From positions 150,631,009 to 150,695,008 of the forward strand of contig NC_134834.1 of the NCBI RefSeq assembly GCF_004210375.1: a DNA stretch of 64,000 nt. Reading direction: 5' to 3'. This stretch comes from Tachypleus tridentatus (taxonomy: Eukaryota; Arthropoda; Merostomata; Xiphosura; Limulidae). The notes under the pieces were generated by a model. That model was not told the DNA's origin and did not search any database. It saw only the letters and a program-made list of their open reading frames with translations. Shown piece by piece: positions 1 to 10,765 of the stretch. Numbering within the stretch: position 1 is the stretch's first letter; each line of letters opens with the position of its first letter. A program made the translations under genes and the position numbers.

Positions 1-430
1 ATGGACAAATTAAAAGGGATGAAAAAAAAACACCTCAGTTAAACTGTTATTATAACAATTTTTTGGCCTATCGATTTTCAATATTTCTCTGGCCTTCGAC
101 TTTTAAATTGTAACTTTATAATTAAAAATACTGTTTTATTTGTGTGTGTGCGTGCGTGTGTAAAGCTACACAATGGGCTACCTGCAGTTTATTCATCACG
201 AAATTTTGCGTTGTAAGTCAATAAAGAACTTAGTGCTAACACACTGGGGAACTAAATATAGTTAACATGAAAAATATACATATTCTATTAAATTATTAAT
301 TTTAAAACATTTTAAGAGAGTGAAAGAAATGTATGTATTTTATTCAAAAATTAAATATCTTACTTAATTTCTGAATACCGTGAAAAGCATTTTCTAAAGC
401 TTGTGTAATTACTTTTGTTTTTTTTTTGTT
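1..430. other. AT-rich non-coding stretch
   Basis: No convincing coding frame is seen. A short stretch near 165-190 resembles the tail of the tRNA-like SINEs seen elsewhere in the window (an AAGCTACACAATGGGCTA-type motif), but it is too short to classify. Confidence 0.4.
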
Positions 431-701
431 TTTTTTGGAATTTCGCACAAAGCTACTCGAGGGCTATCTGTGCTAGCCGTCCCTAATTTAGCAGTGTAAG
501 ACTAGAGGGAAGGCAGCTAGTCATCACCACCCACCGCCAACTCTTGGGCTACTCTTTTACCAACGAATAATGGGATTGACCATCACATTATAACGCCCCC
601 ACGGCTGGGAGGACGAGCATGTATGGTGCGACCGGAATTAGAGAACCCGCGACCCTCGGATTACAAGTCGAACGCCTTAACACGCTTGGCCATTCCGGGC
701 C
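431..701 (-). mobile_element. tRNA-headed SINE, family A, copy 1
   Basis: The element reads on the minus strand. Its tRNA-like head lies at the 701 end (GGCCCGGAATGGCC type start) and its tail, a GCGAAATTCC-plus-A-rich stretch, lies near 431. The body carries blocks shared with all other family A copies in this window: CAATCCCATTATTCG, AGAGTAGCCCAAGAGTTGG and CTTCCCTCTAGTCTTACACT. In the best-preserved heads (6857 and 54532) the anticodon arm reads GACTCATAATC, which resembles elongator tRNA-Met (CAU), so I infer that origin. This copy is near full length and faces the next copy head to head. Confidence 0.88.
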
Positions 702-737
702 CTACTACTAAGTAATACTACGATACCATTTTTACGT

Positions 738-792
738 TTGTTTGTTTGTTGTAGAGCAAAGCATCATTGGGCCATCTGCTGTGCATTATTAT
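738..792 (-). mobile_element. fragment of tRNA-like SINE, family B
   Basis: A short tail piece (GTAGAGCAAAGCATCATTGG followed by CCATCTGCTGTG) matches the 3' part of family B copies at 8098, 54960 and 55381. The head is missing. Confidence 0.5.
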
Positions 793-828
793 TGTTTCTA
801 ATTGTTTGCAGTTTTAGTAATTACATAT

Positions 829-1100
829 GGCCTGGCATGGCCGAGCGCGTAAGGCGTGCGACTCGTAATCCGAGGGTCGCGGGTTCGCGCCCGAGTCGCG
901 CCAAACATGCTCGCCCTCCCAGCCGTGGGGGTGTATAATGTAACGGTCAATCCCACTATTCGTTGGTAAAAGAGTAGCCCAAGAGTTGGCGGTGGGTGGT
1001 GATGACTAGCTGCCTTCCCTCTAGTCTTACACTGCTAAATTAGGGACGGCTAGCGCAGATAGCACTCGAGTAGCTTTGCGCGAAATTCAAAACGAACAAA
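829..1100 (+). mobile_element. tRNA-headed SINE, family A, copy 2
   Basis: Near full-length plus-strand copy. The tRNA-like head with A- and B-box-like blocks (TGGCCGAGCGCG and GGGTTCGCGCC) spans about 829-903. The body follows and the element ends in a GCGCGAAATTCAAAACGAAC tail. It shares its body blocks with copy 1 in the opposite orientation, 127 bp away. Any open frame through the head is not a gene. Confidence 0.9.
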
Positions 1101-1518
1101 TAATTGATAGCAAATAAATTCACATACAAATGTATTTATATTTGACAACAGATGGCAGCAGTTAAATCTATTTCGGCTTAGCTGTTGTGGTTCATTAAAT
1201 CCAGGTAGAACTTAACAATTTAAGACAACATTGGACTTATTATAATGTTCGTCTCGGTTAGTTCCACTCTCTGAACTAAATTAATTGGAAAAACACAATA
1301 AGCTTTAACGACAGTCCCCATTCATAAACTTATCAAGCTTTCCCCTAAAACTCATTTAAAGTTACTGCCTCTACAACATACAAAAACAGCCCATTCCAAA
1401 TGCCAACCATCCTGTTAGAAAAATATGACAATCTTAGCTGAAGATGACTCTTAACTTAACAAAATTTATACTTGTGTCGCCTAGTCTTAAAATTCTCGCT
1501 ATTAAATATGAGAAAAAA

Positions 1519-1676
1519 GATGTATTCTCAAGACGGCTGGTATGGGTATTAAAACTGTAATTGAAATAAAATTATGTGCTTTAACCTGAAAATGATCTAA
1601 GAAGGTCGAAATGTCGTTCTGTACTCTATTTTAATTACAGTTTTAATATCCATACCAGCCGTTTTGAGAATACATT
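1519..1676. mobile_element. fold-back element related to Penelope termini
   Basis: Two inverted arms of about 50 bases flank a loop. The left arm contains ACGGCTGGTATGGGTATTAA and AACTGTAATT; the right arm contains the complements (AATTACAGTT, TTAATATCCATACCAGCCG). The loop (about 1586-1611) holds CTGAAAATGATC, then AAGAAGGTCGAAA, a decayed relative of the hammerhead-like core at 21001 and 63720. The TTTCTCGCCATCATGA motif just after the right arm matches the outer edge of the Penelope-like copies. I infer a pLTR that has partly duplicated in inverted orientation. Confidence 0.6.
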
Positions 1677-1689
1677 TTTACTTCAAATG

Positions 1690-3050
1690 GGTTTCTCGCC
1701 ATCATGAATTATCAAAAAAAGATGATGGATCAACACTATCAATTTCTCTTTTCAATCTTAAACACCTCAGTGAAATCCCCCTAACTCTTCTTTTTCCAAG
1801 ATAAAACAATTTTAAAGATTTCTGCCTCGCTTCAAATGAAAACCCCCCAATCCCAAGTACTATTCTAATAACCCTTCTCTGAACCTTTTCCAACAATTCG
1901 TTGTCTTTCCTAAAGTTAGGAGTACAAGACTGAAAACAATATTTCAAGTTTGGCCTAACCAGTGAGTTGTATAATGAAACTATAACCTGTTTAAACTTGT
2001 GTTCAATATTTCTGTAAATACAACCTAAAATCTTATTTGCTCCAACACGAGCAACAGCAAACTGCTTGGATGGATTTAGAGACTGATCAACTGTTACACC
2101 AAGCTCCTTTTCTTTCATGTCTCTGTTAAGGTTATTCCCATCGAAATTTTACCTATAGCTCAAATTATGATGACTTACATGCACTATCTTTCATTCATCA
2201 TAGTTAAAACCCATCTACCATTTATTTGTCCAACTCGCTAAATGATCTAAATCTTTTTGTAAATCAGTAACATCCTCTTCACATCCGAGACCTTAATATC
2301 ATCAGCAAATTTAAGTAACTTATTGACTAATCTTTATTCTAGGCCATTAATGTAAATCAAAAAAAGCAAAGGCCTAAGATTGAGCCCTGAGATACACCAC
2401 TTGTGACATTAATCCAGTTTTACTGAATTCCATTTGTAACAACCCTCTGCTTTCTTCCATGAAACCATTATTATATCTAATTTGTTAATTTATGTTCCAC
2501 ATCTACAGATACATTTTTTTCAAGCATTTTATATGACATCTTGTCAAATGCTTTCTGAAAATCCAGATACATCAAATCTACATCCTTACCCTTATCTCCT
2601 TATCCAGTAGCTTTTTCAAAGAATGTCGAGAGATTTATAAGGCAGGATTTTCCTTTAGTGAAACCATGTTGATTGTCCGATAAAATTCTAAACTTTATTA
2701 AATAACTTAGCAAAACATCTTTTAATAGACTCTTTAAAACTTTTTTCACAACTGATGTAAGGATAATTGGTCTGTAATTACTGCGATAATTTTATTACCT
2801 CTCTTGAAAAGAGGAGTTACATTAGCTAACATCCAATCCTCTGGTAATTACTCACTATTCAAGAACTGACAAAAAATAGCGGTAATTGGCTCACATATCC
2901 AGTCTTTAACCTCCTTCAAACCCTTTGGGGAAAATTATATGGTTCAAGAGCCTTACTGTTTTTTAAACTTCCCAATTTTTCTTAACTAGTTCAGAATTAA
3001 TGCGGTCACCTTGTTTGATCTCATTCCCATTTATAAACTGTTCAAGCTAT
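1690..3050 (-). pseudogene. decayed CR1/L2-type LINE reverse transcriptase
   Basis: Minus-strand translation in several frames recovers typical LINE reverse transcriptase blocks in the right order. Near 2830-2790 there is EDWMLANVTPLFKR, the entry to the RT domain. Near 2585-2515 there is DLMYLDFQKAFDKM, motif A with its catalytic Asp. Near 2325-2280 there is LKFADDIKVSD, the FADD motif C box. From 2118 to 1702 the C-terminal part is open, with LYNSLVRPNLKYC and LEKVQRRVIRI. Stops and frameshifts between the blocks show it is dead. The 5' end is lost or unrecognisable. Block spelling is closest to CR1/L2-clade elements as I know them; the clade call is an inference. Confidence 0.75.
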
Positions 3051-4870
3051 GGATTACTGATTAAAGAAGCATGTTTTTATAATGATTTTAGTTAACTTTG
3101 GTTGTTCAGAAAAGTTTTGTAGTATTATTATCCAAAGTAAGCCATATAAAATAAAAGATTTTGAGCACACAGAAATAAATATATAAGTTTCGTAAACGTT
3201 ATTCGAAAGGCGAAATATTCTTATGTTAAAAGCGGTAATAAACAAAGGTTCTCAGTTACATTGAATATTTTTGTTAATACGGAAGCGAAGTATATAATAG
3301 AAGGTAAGTATTAATAGTTTTTATTCTGTAGCAATTAAAAATGTTTTCATCGCATGTGACAGATTTGGAAACTTTGTAAGTTCATACTAAAATTTTTTGT
3401 TCTCCCTATTAACATTTCTTGAACGAATTAGGTTGAGTAGGTGGTATATCGAATATTTTTATAGTTATCTATTTTTATATCAGAACCACAAGTTCTTGCG
3501 ATTAAAACGTCGTTTTACAATTAACATATATTGTAACAACTAAGAATTGTGTTTAGAATTATAACTAGTTTTTTGGGTTTTTTTAGTTATTACTTTTCTT
3601 ACAAATAAGTTCTTGTCCCAGCTTACTGTTGTCTATCTAATATCAATCTAATAGAATTATGCTTCTAGTGTATAAAAAATATTCGAATACTTCATGCTTA
3701 ATAGAAGTTTGGAAATCTTTATTGTTCATTTAAACAGCTGAACTTCGTGCAACTTTTTCAAAATAAAAAAAAATGAATAAGAAAAATTAACTTGGTTTTA
3801 TAGAGCTGTATTTCTTGAACCCCTTCTTTATATAGATTAATTGTAACAAAGGCTTGTTTGTAACTGTATTAAAGAAATAAAAATAATGGAAAAATAGAGA
3901 GTCGTAATTTTTCTATTAGCATCAGTGGTCGGTATATTAACTACGTTAGTATATGTGTGTTAATATCGTTTTGAGAAATGGTTTACCAACATCTTTTGAA
4001 CGGAGTCAAATTTATTCATCGAAACGTTTTCGAGTTATTGTAAACGAAGGTGTAAATGCTGAAAAATACTTCCGATGCGAGTAAGTGGTTAAATTTTTAT
4101 ATTTTGATCATTATTAATGTTTCATCAATACTGTTATTTAAATTTCATAAATAACAAATAATTCATGTACAATGTATGACCTTGATATTTTTAGGGTAAA
4201 GAACTTATGTCTGTGACTATAAAGATGTTATTTTATTCTTGGAAAATTTGACTTTAAATCGTAGGTTGGTGTTTAGATTTTGACAGTGAACGGTGAATAA
4301 AAGTTTGTGGATAGCCTTGGTCAGTTTATCATTTATATCACGATTGTGCTTTAGAAGCAAAGGCGTGGTTGAACTTTATAATTTTAATATTAGCATACTA
4401 TTAATAATTTTTTACGCTGCCGTTGGTTACAAAGAGCTTGTCTTTTAAGTTTTAATGATGTAGGAACCAAGCCTTGGTTACGTAAATAAAATTTAAATCT
4501 ACAGTATTCTTTGGTATTTTAATTCCATGCACAAGAAACTACTTGATCGCATAGAAGCATAGATGCAGATTTATTAAAATATTATTTGTAAACAAAAGAC
4601 TTAAGAAGTTAAATGCTTTGGGGAATATCGTACATAATCACGAAATAATACTTTAGGAAACTGAAAATAGGCCTAAAGCTATTTTCATTTTACTAATAAT
4701 ACTAAGCCTAATTGTTAAAGCTCTGTAATACTTTAGGAATAATTTAAGTTATTCAAATTTATTTATTTTTTCTCAATATAATTTTAGTATCTGGAAATAC
4801 ATCATATACGAGTTTTATACGAATATTTCTCTCAAACTGAAGTCCACAAATTCATAACTCGTTTCTGTTT
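3051..4870. other. AT-rich intergenic stretch
   Basis: No coding exon, RNA gene or clear repeat is seen. Open frames here are short and of low complexity. Confidence 0.4.
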
Positions 4871-4872
4871 GT

Positions 4873-4990
4873 AATTAAGCACAAAGTTGCACAATGGACT
4901 TCTGTTCTCTGCCCATCACAGGTATCGAAACCATGTTTTTAACGTCATAAGTTCGCAGACATATCTCTTGCCATTGGGGGCGTTTGTATG
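4873..4990 (-). mobile_element. tRNA-like SINE, family C
   Basis: Blocks shared with copies at 19508, 34540 and 52591 are visible: GTAATTAAGCACAAAGTTGC, GGTATCGAAACC (a B-box-like inverted core), CGTCATAAGTTCGCAGACAT and CCATTGGGGGCG. The head lies at the high-coordinate end. About 115 bp, moderately diverged. Confidence 0.65.
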
Positions 4991-5334
4991 TGTGTGATAA
5001 GTCTTTTAAATTATAAATTTTCATGTTGTTATAATTGCGCATTTCGATATTGCAAGTATGAAGTATAATTGATACTGTATAAATAAGTAAAAATATAATT
5101 TTGAATTATTTATTGGGTTTTGAGAGTATCGAACTCATAACTTAAGAAGTTGAGTTTATTACACCGCTAGGAGCTGATCACACGTTGAAACCGGCTTCGC
5201 CGCAGAAAATAGAATGATTAGTTTCCTTTATTCATATTACGTTATGTCTGTATGCTGTCTTGTTGATTTCCCAAATTTTCTAATCTGCACCTTAGGGTAC
5301 TTTGCTTTCCAGCAGTTTCATCATTTCTGAATTT

Positions 5335-5486
5335 TGATGAGAAGTTTTCGCCTTACAGGAGCAGAGGAGGAAGATACACCGCCAGTGGAGTTGTGTTAGA
5401 CTTGAATTATAATGAGAAGTTTTCGCCTTACAGGAGCAGAGGAGGAAGATACCCCGCCAGTGGAGTTGTGTTAGACTTGATAAGGT
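5335..5486 (+). repeat. 75-bp tandem duplication
   Basis: A segment beginning GAGAAGTTTTCGCCTTACAG at 5339 recurs at 5414 with almost no change (ACACCGCC versus ACCCCGCC). High identity suggests a recent duplication. No function is visible. Confidence 0.85.
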
Positions 5487-5834
5487 GCTACTAATACAAT
5501 ATTGTCAACTTCCTTGTTTAATTTTACTCTTGTAAAACCCAATACATACTTCAAGGTGATGGTCTTACCGTAAAGGTTACTTACCTTGCTTTCTTCCATC
5601 TATCTGGAGACCAACTACCCTGAGATTTATGTAATATTGGCTGTGAGTCAGTCACTCACAAATATTATACTGATGATACTGTCTATTTGTGGTTCATTAC
5701 TTTCAGGAATCCGGAGTAGAACTTATTTTATGACTACCGGTTTTATCCTCGTGTTACTTCTGGGAAGATGTAATGAACTAACAGTTTTATAGAGTATAGT
5801 TACTCCATGTAACAAACTATCAGTGACATAAGAT

Positions 5835-6038
5835 TTATTTCTGATGGTAACAAATGGTTTGTATAGCACTCGTCCACTGAAGTTTGTCTCTAGAACCATC
5901 TAATAGGTAATTCCCTTCTTGGTTGATGTAAGTGGGGTCATTGTAGAGCTGGAATGTCCATTTGAAAGGAGTATTGGCTCGATGGTGAACTACATAGTCT
6001 TTACACTGCAAGGTCATTATGAATAATTTTGCTTGCAA
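5835..6038 (-). other. unexplained protein-like open frame
   Basis: A 67-codon minus-strand frame has balanced composition, including FKWTFQLYNDPTYINQEGNY and LLDGSRDKLQW. This is less AT-biased than most open frames nearby, but no domain is recognised and no splice signals or neighbours support a gene. It may be a piece of an old transposon: the 5340-6240 region is generally more complex than its flanks. Low confidence that it is translated. Confidence 0.2.
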
Positions 6039-6856
6039 GCTTTGTTAGTATTCTACAGTGTGAGTGAGGTTTTGTGAAATGTAAAAGGACATTGATGAAG
6101 AGTGGCTAAAGTACATCCCTTGACCGTTCTTCAACTTATGTTTCCAGTGTTATCTAGTTGTGTAGCGATCATACTGATAATATGTATTACAAAATCCAGA
6201 AGGGAACAGCTAAAACTGGTAGAACATAACCATCCTTATACAGGAAAGAAGAAGGATAATTTATTATCCTTATGAAAAACAGTAAAATAATTTTCCATCT
6301 AACTGTTGAAGATATGCTAAACATTGATAGAAATAGTTTTTTTTTTTTCATTTAGCTTTAAACAGAACAAAAATGTAAAAAGCTGGTAAAACGCTTTCTT
6401 CAGTTTTGGTTGTTAAACAAAAGCAGTCCGAGTGCTGATGGTGGGTTCTATTGACTTTCTGTATAGTGTATTAATTTAAATGGACGACTATATGCAGATG
6501 GTTGTGTGACTTTGCACGTAAATTGTAAAACAAGCAAAATTAGATTTTTTTATCAAACTTTTCTTTATCAGTTTTATATTTATATTGATATGTTGATTTT
6601 TAAACTTTTATTCCTCAGTGTAAGTTTAGAAAACACTTGTGAAATAGTTATGTTGTTTTAGTCTGCGGTTGAGAATGTCTTCTTTATTGTAGAAGTTTGC
6701 CGTTAAGTAAGAATAGTAAGAAGAAATAAGATTTTTTTTATTACATCATGCACGGTGGTCACTCTGGATATATATTTCCTCCTGAGATGGAAATCGTTCA
6801 AATCTCATTAACCAGCAGGACCCATTGCCCCATTGAACATTTTTGTCCAGTCTGTC

Positions 6857-7128
6857 GACCTGGCATGGCCAAGTGGTTAAGGCAATCGACTCATAATCCG
6901 AGGGTCACGGGTTCGAATCCCAGTCACACCAAACTTCCTCGCTCCTTTAGCCGTGGGGGCGTTATAATGTTACGGTCAATCCCACTATTCGTTGGTAAAA
7001 GAGTAGCCCAAGGGTTGGCGGTGAGTGGTGATGACTAGCTGCCTTCCCTCTAGTCTTACACTGTTAAATTAGGGTCGGCTATCGTAGATAGCCCTCGTGT
7101 AGCTTTGCGTGAAATTCAGAAACAAACA
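6857..7128 (+). mobile_element. tRNA-headed SINE, family A, copy 3
   Basis: Full-length plus-strand copy. The head carries ATGGCCAAGTGGTTAAGGC (A-box-like) and GGGTTCGAATCCC (B-box-like), with anticodon arm GACTCATAATC. The body and the GCGTGAAATTCAGAAACAAA tail match the other copies. This head is the closest to a real tRNA sequence apart from the copy at 54532, but the acceptor stem does not close, so it is not a tRNA gene. Confidence 0.9.
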
Positions 7129-7439
7129 CATTTTTACTGTTTATATAAGTTTCCTTTCTTTTTAATACACATGCGTTGTACAACATGAGCGATCTGTACA
7201 CGAAGTTAGGAAAATGCATAAATCGGTAAACGTCAATTACAGACAAAAACATGAAATCGTATAGTTAGAATTTAAAATTTCTTTTTTTTTTTTGCCAATT
7301 GTCAAATTAAAGGGCTTGTACTTACACTTCTTAACGATATATAAATACATACTGTGTTGTTGTTGGGCTTACGATGCTTGTGACTTGTTGATGGTAAATT
7401 CAATGATAAATGAATAGTATGCAATAAACTGTTTTCAAA

Positions 7440-7622
7440 ATAATATATATATATATATATATTGTTCTCCGATTCATCTTGTCAAGTCTGCTTAGGCCTG
7501 TTCAATTATATTGAATATTCTGTGTGTAATTCACTTACATTTGTAGCGCGAGTTACCGTAATCGTTTTGCATTCTTTCTTCAAAATATCCTCTGTTTCTT
7601 TTGTAAAAAAAAAAAAAAAAAT
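7440..7622. repeat. TA microsatellite and poly-A tract
   Basis: An alternating TA run lies at about 7444-7462 and a run of about 17 A lies at 7604-7621. Both are simple-sequence DNA. Confidence 0.85.
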
Positions 7623-8097
7623 GTACTCAGGCTGATTCAATTACTTTAGAACCACACTTTGATGAAATAAATTATTCATCTTATCTTGTTTTCTATTGTT
7701 AGTGTTACTGTAACATATTAACCATTAGGCCTATGACTTCTACTGTACTTAACTTCTCTCCAGACTTTTCCTTGCCTTAAACTTTATTCTCTTCTACTTT
7801 TGTTTTCTCACACTATTTATATCTTTATCACTTAATCGTTTGCCCGCCTTCTAGAAACCTCTATATTTTCGATATAAGTGTATTGCAAGCAACGTTCGAT
7901 TCTCTCAAAATCAATGAATTATAAACATAACTTCCTACAATCATCTGCTTTTATGTCTTATTATAACAAAAACTAAATAATAATGAAATATTTGGTCACA
8001 AAATAAATATATGAATAATATTTAATGTAGAGAGTCTTTCTTGTCATGACATCTATAACTCGAAAACGTTCTTCATCAGGATCAAACTTTCCCGTCT

Positions 8098-8210
8098 TCC
8101 TCTGTGACAGCGTCAAGTATACGGATTTACAACGCTAAAATCAGTGGTTCGATTCCCCTCGGTGGACACAGCAGATTGCTTGATGTAGCTTTGCTCTAAG
8201 AAAAACTAAA
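8098..8210 (+). mobile_element. tRNA-like SINE, family B
   Basis: Carries CTGTGACAGCGTCAAGTATA, GATTTACAACGCTAAAATCA and the B-box-like GGTTCGATTCCCCTCGG, followed by ACACAGCAGATTGC and a TTTGCTCTAAG tail. The same blocks occur at 53863, 54960 (minus) and 55381. Family B and family C share an overall layout and probably a common ancestor. Confidence 0.75.
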
Positions 8211-8393
8211 GTTAAACCCTTCTAAAACTCTTGTGTTATAGGGTTTCGTGTTTTTATGTGTAAGTGTATATAAGAATCTCTTTTTTACATAGTATTTTTA
8301 CAGTGTCTTTTGGTGGTTTTTAATTTTACCGAGTCATTCACACAGAGTGAGCTGTTTATTGGATATTGATAAATTCATCTGGGTTGTATAATA

Positions 8394-8845
8394 ACACTGC
8401 ACAACAAAGTTTTTGCTTCTTGAACACTGTTGGGTGTTCCTTATAGATTTTTGACTGCTGATCACGAAAATCACATCCAAATTTGCCCATCACGTACCGT
8501 TTCATCGAAATCTTCAGTTTTGCTACAATGGAAAAACGATATCAGGGCAACTGGTATCCGTCAATGCTTGCTGACTACTGTTGGACACTGCAACGTGATG
8601 CACCGGACATTGAATACAAACGAAAATCAGGAGCAAAACACTTTTAATTATGTTGAACCTAATAGCGTATTGGAAACATAAACGCAATTAAATACGTTAT
8701 TGCCGGTAAACAGTTAACTGTCTATTTCTCAGAGTTCCTACGTGATGAACCAAAACTATATTTGTACATACCCACCAGGTACCTGTCACAATCAGCAAAA
8801 ACTTTTCAGGAAGCAAAACTTTTCAAAAACGTTGTTGTGCAGTGT
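8394..8845. mobile_element. MITE-like non-autonomous DNA element
   Basis: Terminal inverted repeats are visible. The left end begins ACACTGCACAACAAAGTTTT and the right end finishes AACGTTGTTGTGCAGTGT, complementary over about 18-20 bases with one mismatch. The roughly 450-bp interior has an 83-codon plus frame of moderate complexity but no transposase motif. The size and ends fit a miniature inverted-repeat element; the superfamily is not determined. Confidence 0.6.
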
Positions 8846-9187
8846 AACCTTTGTTGTGCTTAGAAGGAATATCTTGTTTCAGTTGGACTTGTGATAGAAC
8901 TCTAGATTTTAGATATCACAAAATATTCTTCATATTCTAAGCTGTGTGTGCGTTATAAAAGTGGAATTTAGTCACCTAGCACTGATTGATGAGTGGTATG
9001 GTGCTGGTGACTGGACTGTGGCCAGTAGTTCAGAATTAGGGATGGGAGCAGATAGTCTTAACATCTTTGTTATAAATAAAAATGACTCAAGTGCAAACTG
9101 TTGTGTTTTTTTTCTTCAGCATTACAAATGAATCCACAATATTCTTTTTTTGAAGTATCGCCGTTTTCAGAACTTTGTTTTCTGTGT

Positions 9188-9440
9188 TTGTTCGTTTTTT
9201 GAATTTCGCACAAAGCTACTCGAGGGCTATCTGCGCTAGCCGTCCCTAATTTAGCAGTGTAAGACTAGAGGGAAGGCAGTTAGTCATCACCACCAACTGC
9301 CAACTCTTGGGCTACTCTTTTACCAACGGCTAATGGGATTGATCGTCACATTATAACGTCCCCACGTGCGACGGGGTTTCGAACCCGCGACCCTTAGATT
9401 ACGAATCGAACGCCTTAACCCACCTGGCCATACCGGGCCT
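9188..9440 (-). mobile_element. tRNA-headed SINE, family A, copy 4
   Basis: Minus-strand copy, slightly shortened within the head-body junction. The head is at the 9440 end (GGCCCGGTATGGCCAGGTGG). It shares the conserved body and the tail at GAATTTCGCACAAAGCTAC. Confidence 0.88.
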
Positions 9441-10765
9441 TTTGTTTTTTTATTATAGCTGAAGTAAAACTACAGTAATTTGATGTGAAAATGATTTACT
9501 AGTGTTGTGTGATTGGTTTACAAACTTTTAGTGGTTTCGGATTGATTATATCACATTGTAGAAGCTTAGTATAATACAAATTGGACTTAATCTAAGTACG
9601 TTCATTTGTCAAGGTAGACAGACATCCTACAGAAATCTTTATTTCCGTTCTCATCATATATTTTCTTTATTTTTGCTTAGAATAGGAAAAAACAAAACAA
9701 AACAAAACTGTTTGACAGTTATAAATGTATGATAAACCTAATTTTTAGACAAATATTGTTACATTATATCTAAGTTATGATGTTAAAGTAATTATCCAAT
9801 ACAGATGTGTGGAAATATAAATATTTCATAGCATCTTTAGGCAGGAGACTTATTTAGTCTTTATTATTGTGTTATTAGGACTTAATCGTTGAAATTTTTT
9901 TATCATCACACAGGATAATGGATATTCTCATGGAAATTTTACATATGGATGTAGAAATTCAAGTTCGTCATTAGTCAAAATTAGTTATGTATATTTAACA
10001 CTGTATTTTGTGAAATCACCATTGTCTCAATATTATTGAAAAAGAAGAAACTTTACAAAATATTTTTTCAGTGGCTCACTGTGATCCCTGCAAATATGCC
10101 AATAACCTTACTATGTTGAATGAAATTAACTTTATGGAAATAACATTTTTGATGCGATTTTCCCATTTGAAGTTATTTTTGGTTTTTGACATTCAGGACC
10201 TTACATGATGTTCCAAAGAGAAATTCATGAGATAACTTATACATTTATTATGTATAACCCATTTCTTACACATAACGTGTTTTCCATCTTGTCTTAAATA
10301 ATCTAGCCTTTAATGACAGAGTATTTAAAGTTCAGTTCTGACATATACAGATAAATAAAAAGCAGTACCACGCCAGTGTTGGTGGATTTCAATGATGTTA
10401 CATTGTTTATTACCCTCTGAATTGAAGAATACACTCAAGTTTCATTTTACTTCTTGACAGCAATGCTGGTTGAGGCTTAACTGAGAGGGAGGGGCAAACG
10501 GTCTTGGATGTATTTAAAGTGAGTATGGAATAATATGTGGACTGGCGTTATACTGTACTGTATCTTTACAGGACACCCAGTAAAAATGTACGGTTCGTCA
10601 ATCTTCTTAGAGCAGGGGCATTCAACCCACTTCACCCCAATTTAGTTCCATTGTATTTTGACAGATGTTATCGAATAATTATCTGGTTAGCTGTTGTAAC
10701 AGAATCCTTAGTATCGTTATATGTATCTAATACCTTACTTTAAGTGATTGTTCATATAAGATAAA
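9441..10765 (-). other. downstream flank and possible 3' UTR of the GPCR gene
   Basis: This stretch follows the proposed receptor stop codon at 10766-10768 (minus). It contains no recognised repeat and several minus-strand AATAAA-type hexamers (for example around 10249 and 10407), any of which could be the poly-A signal. The transcript end cannot be fixed from sequence alone. Confidence 0.35.

Noticed and set aside
829-903. Functional tRNA genes at the SINE heads (also 6857, 54532)
   Set aside because: The heads keep A- and B-box-like blocks and an anticodon arm, but the acceptor stems do not close and each is fused to the same SINE body.
738-938. Small open frame MFVCCRAKHH...
   Set aside because: It runs through the SINE family B fragment and the family A tRNA head; composed of repeat sequence.
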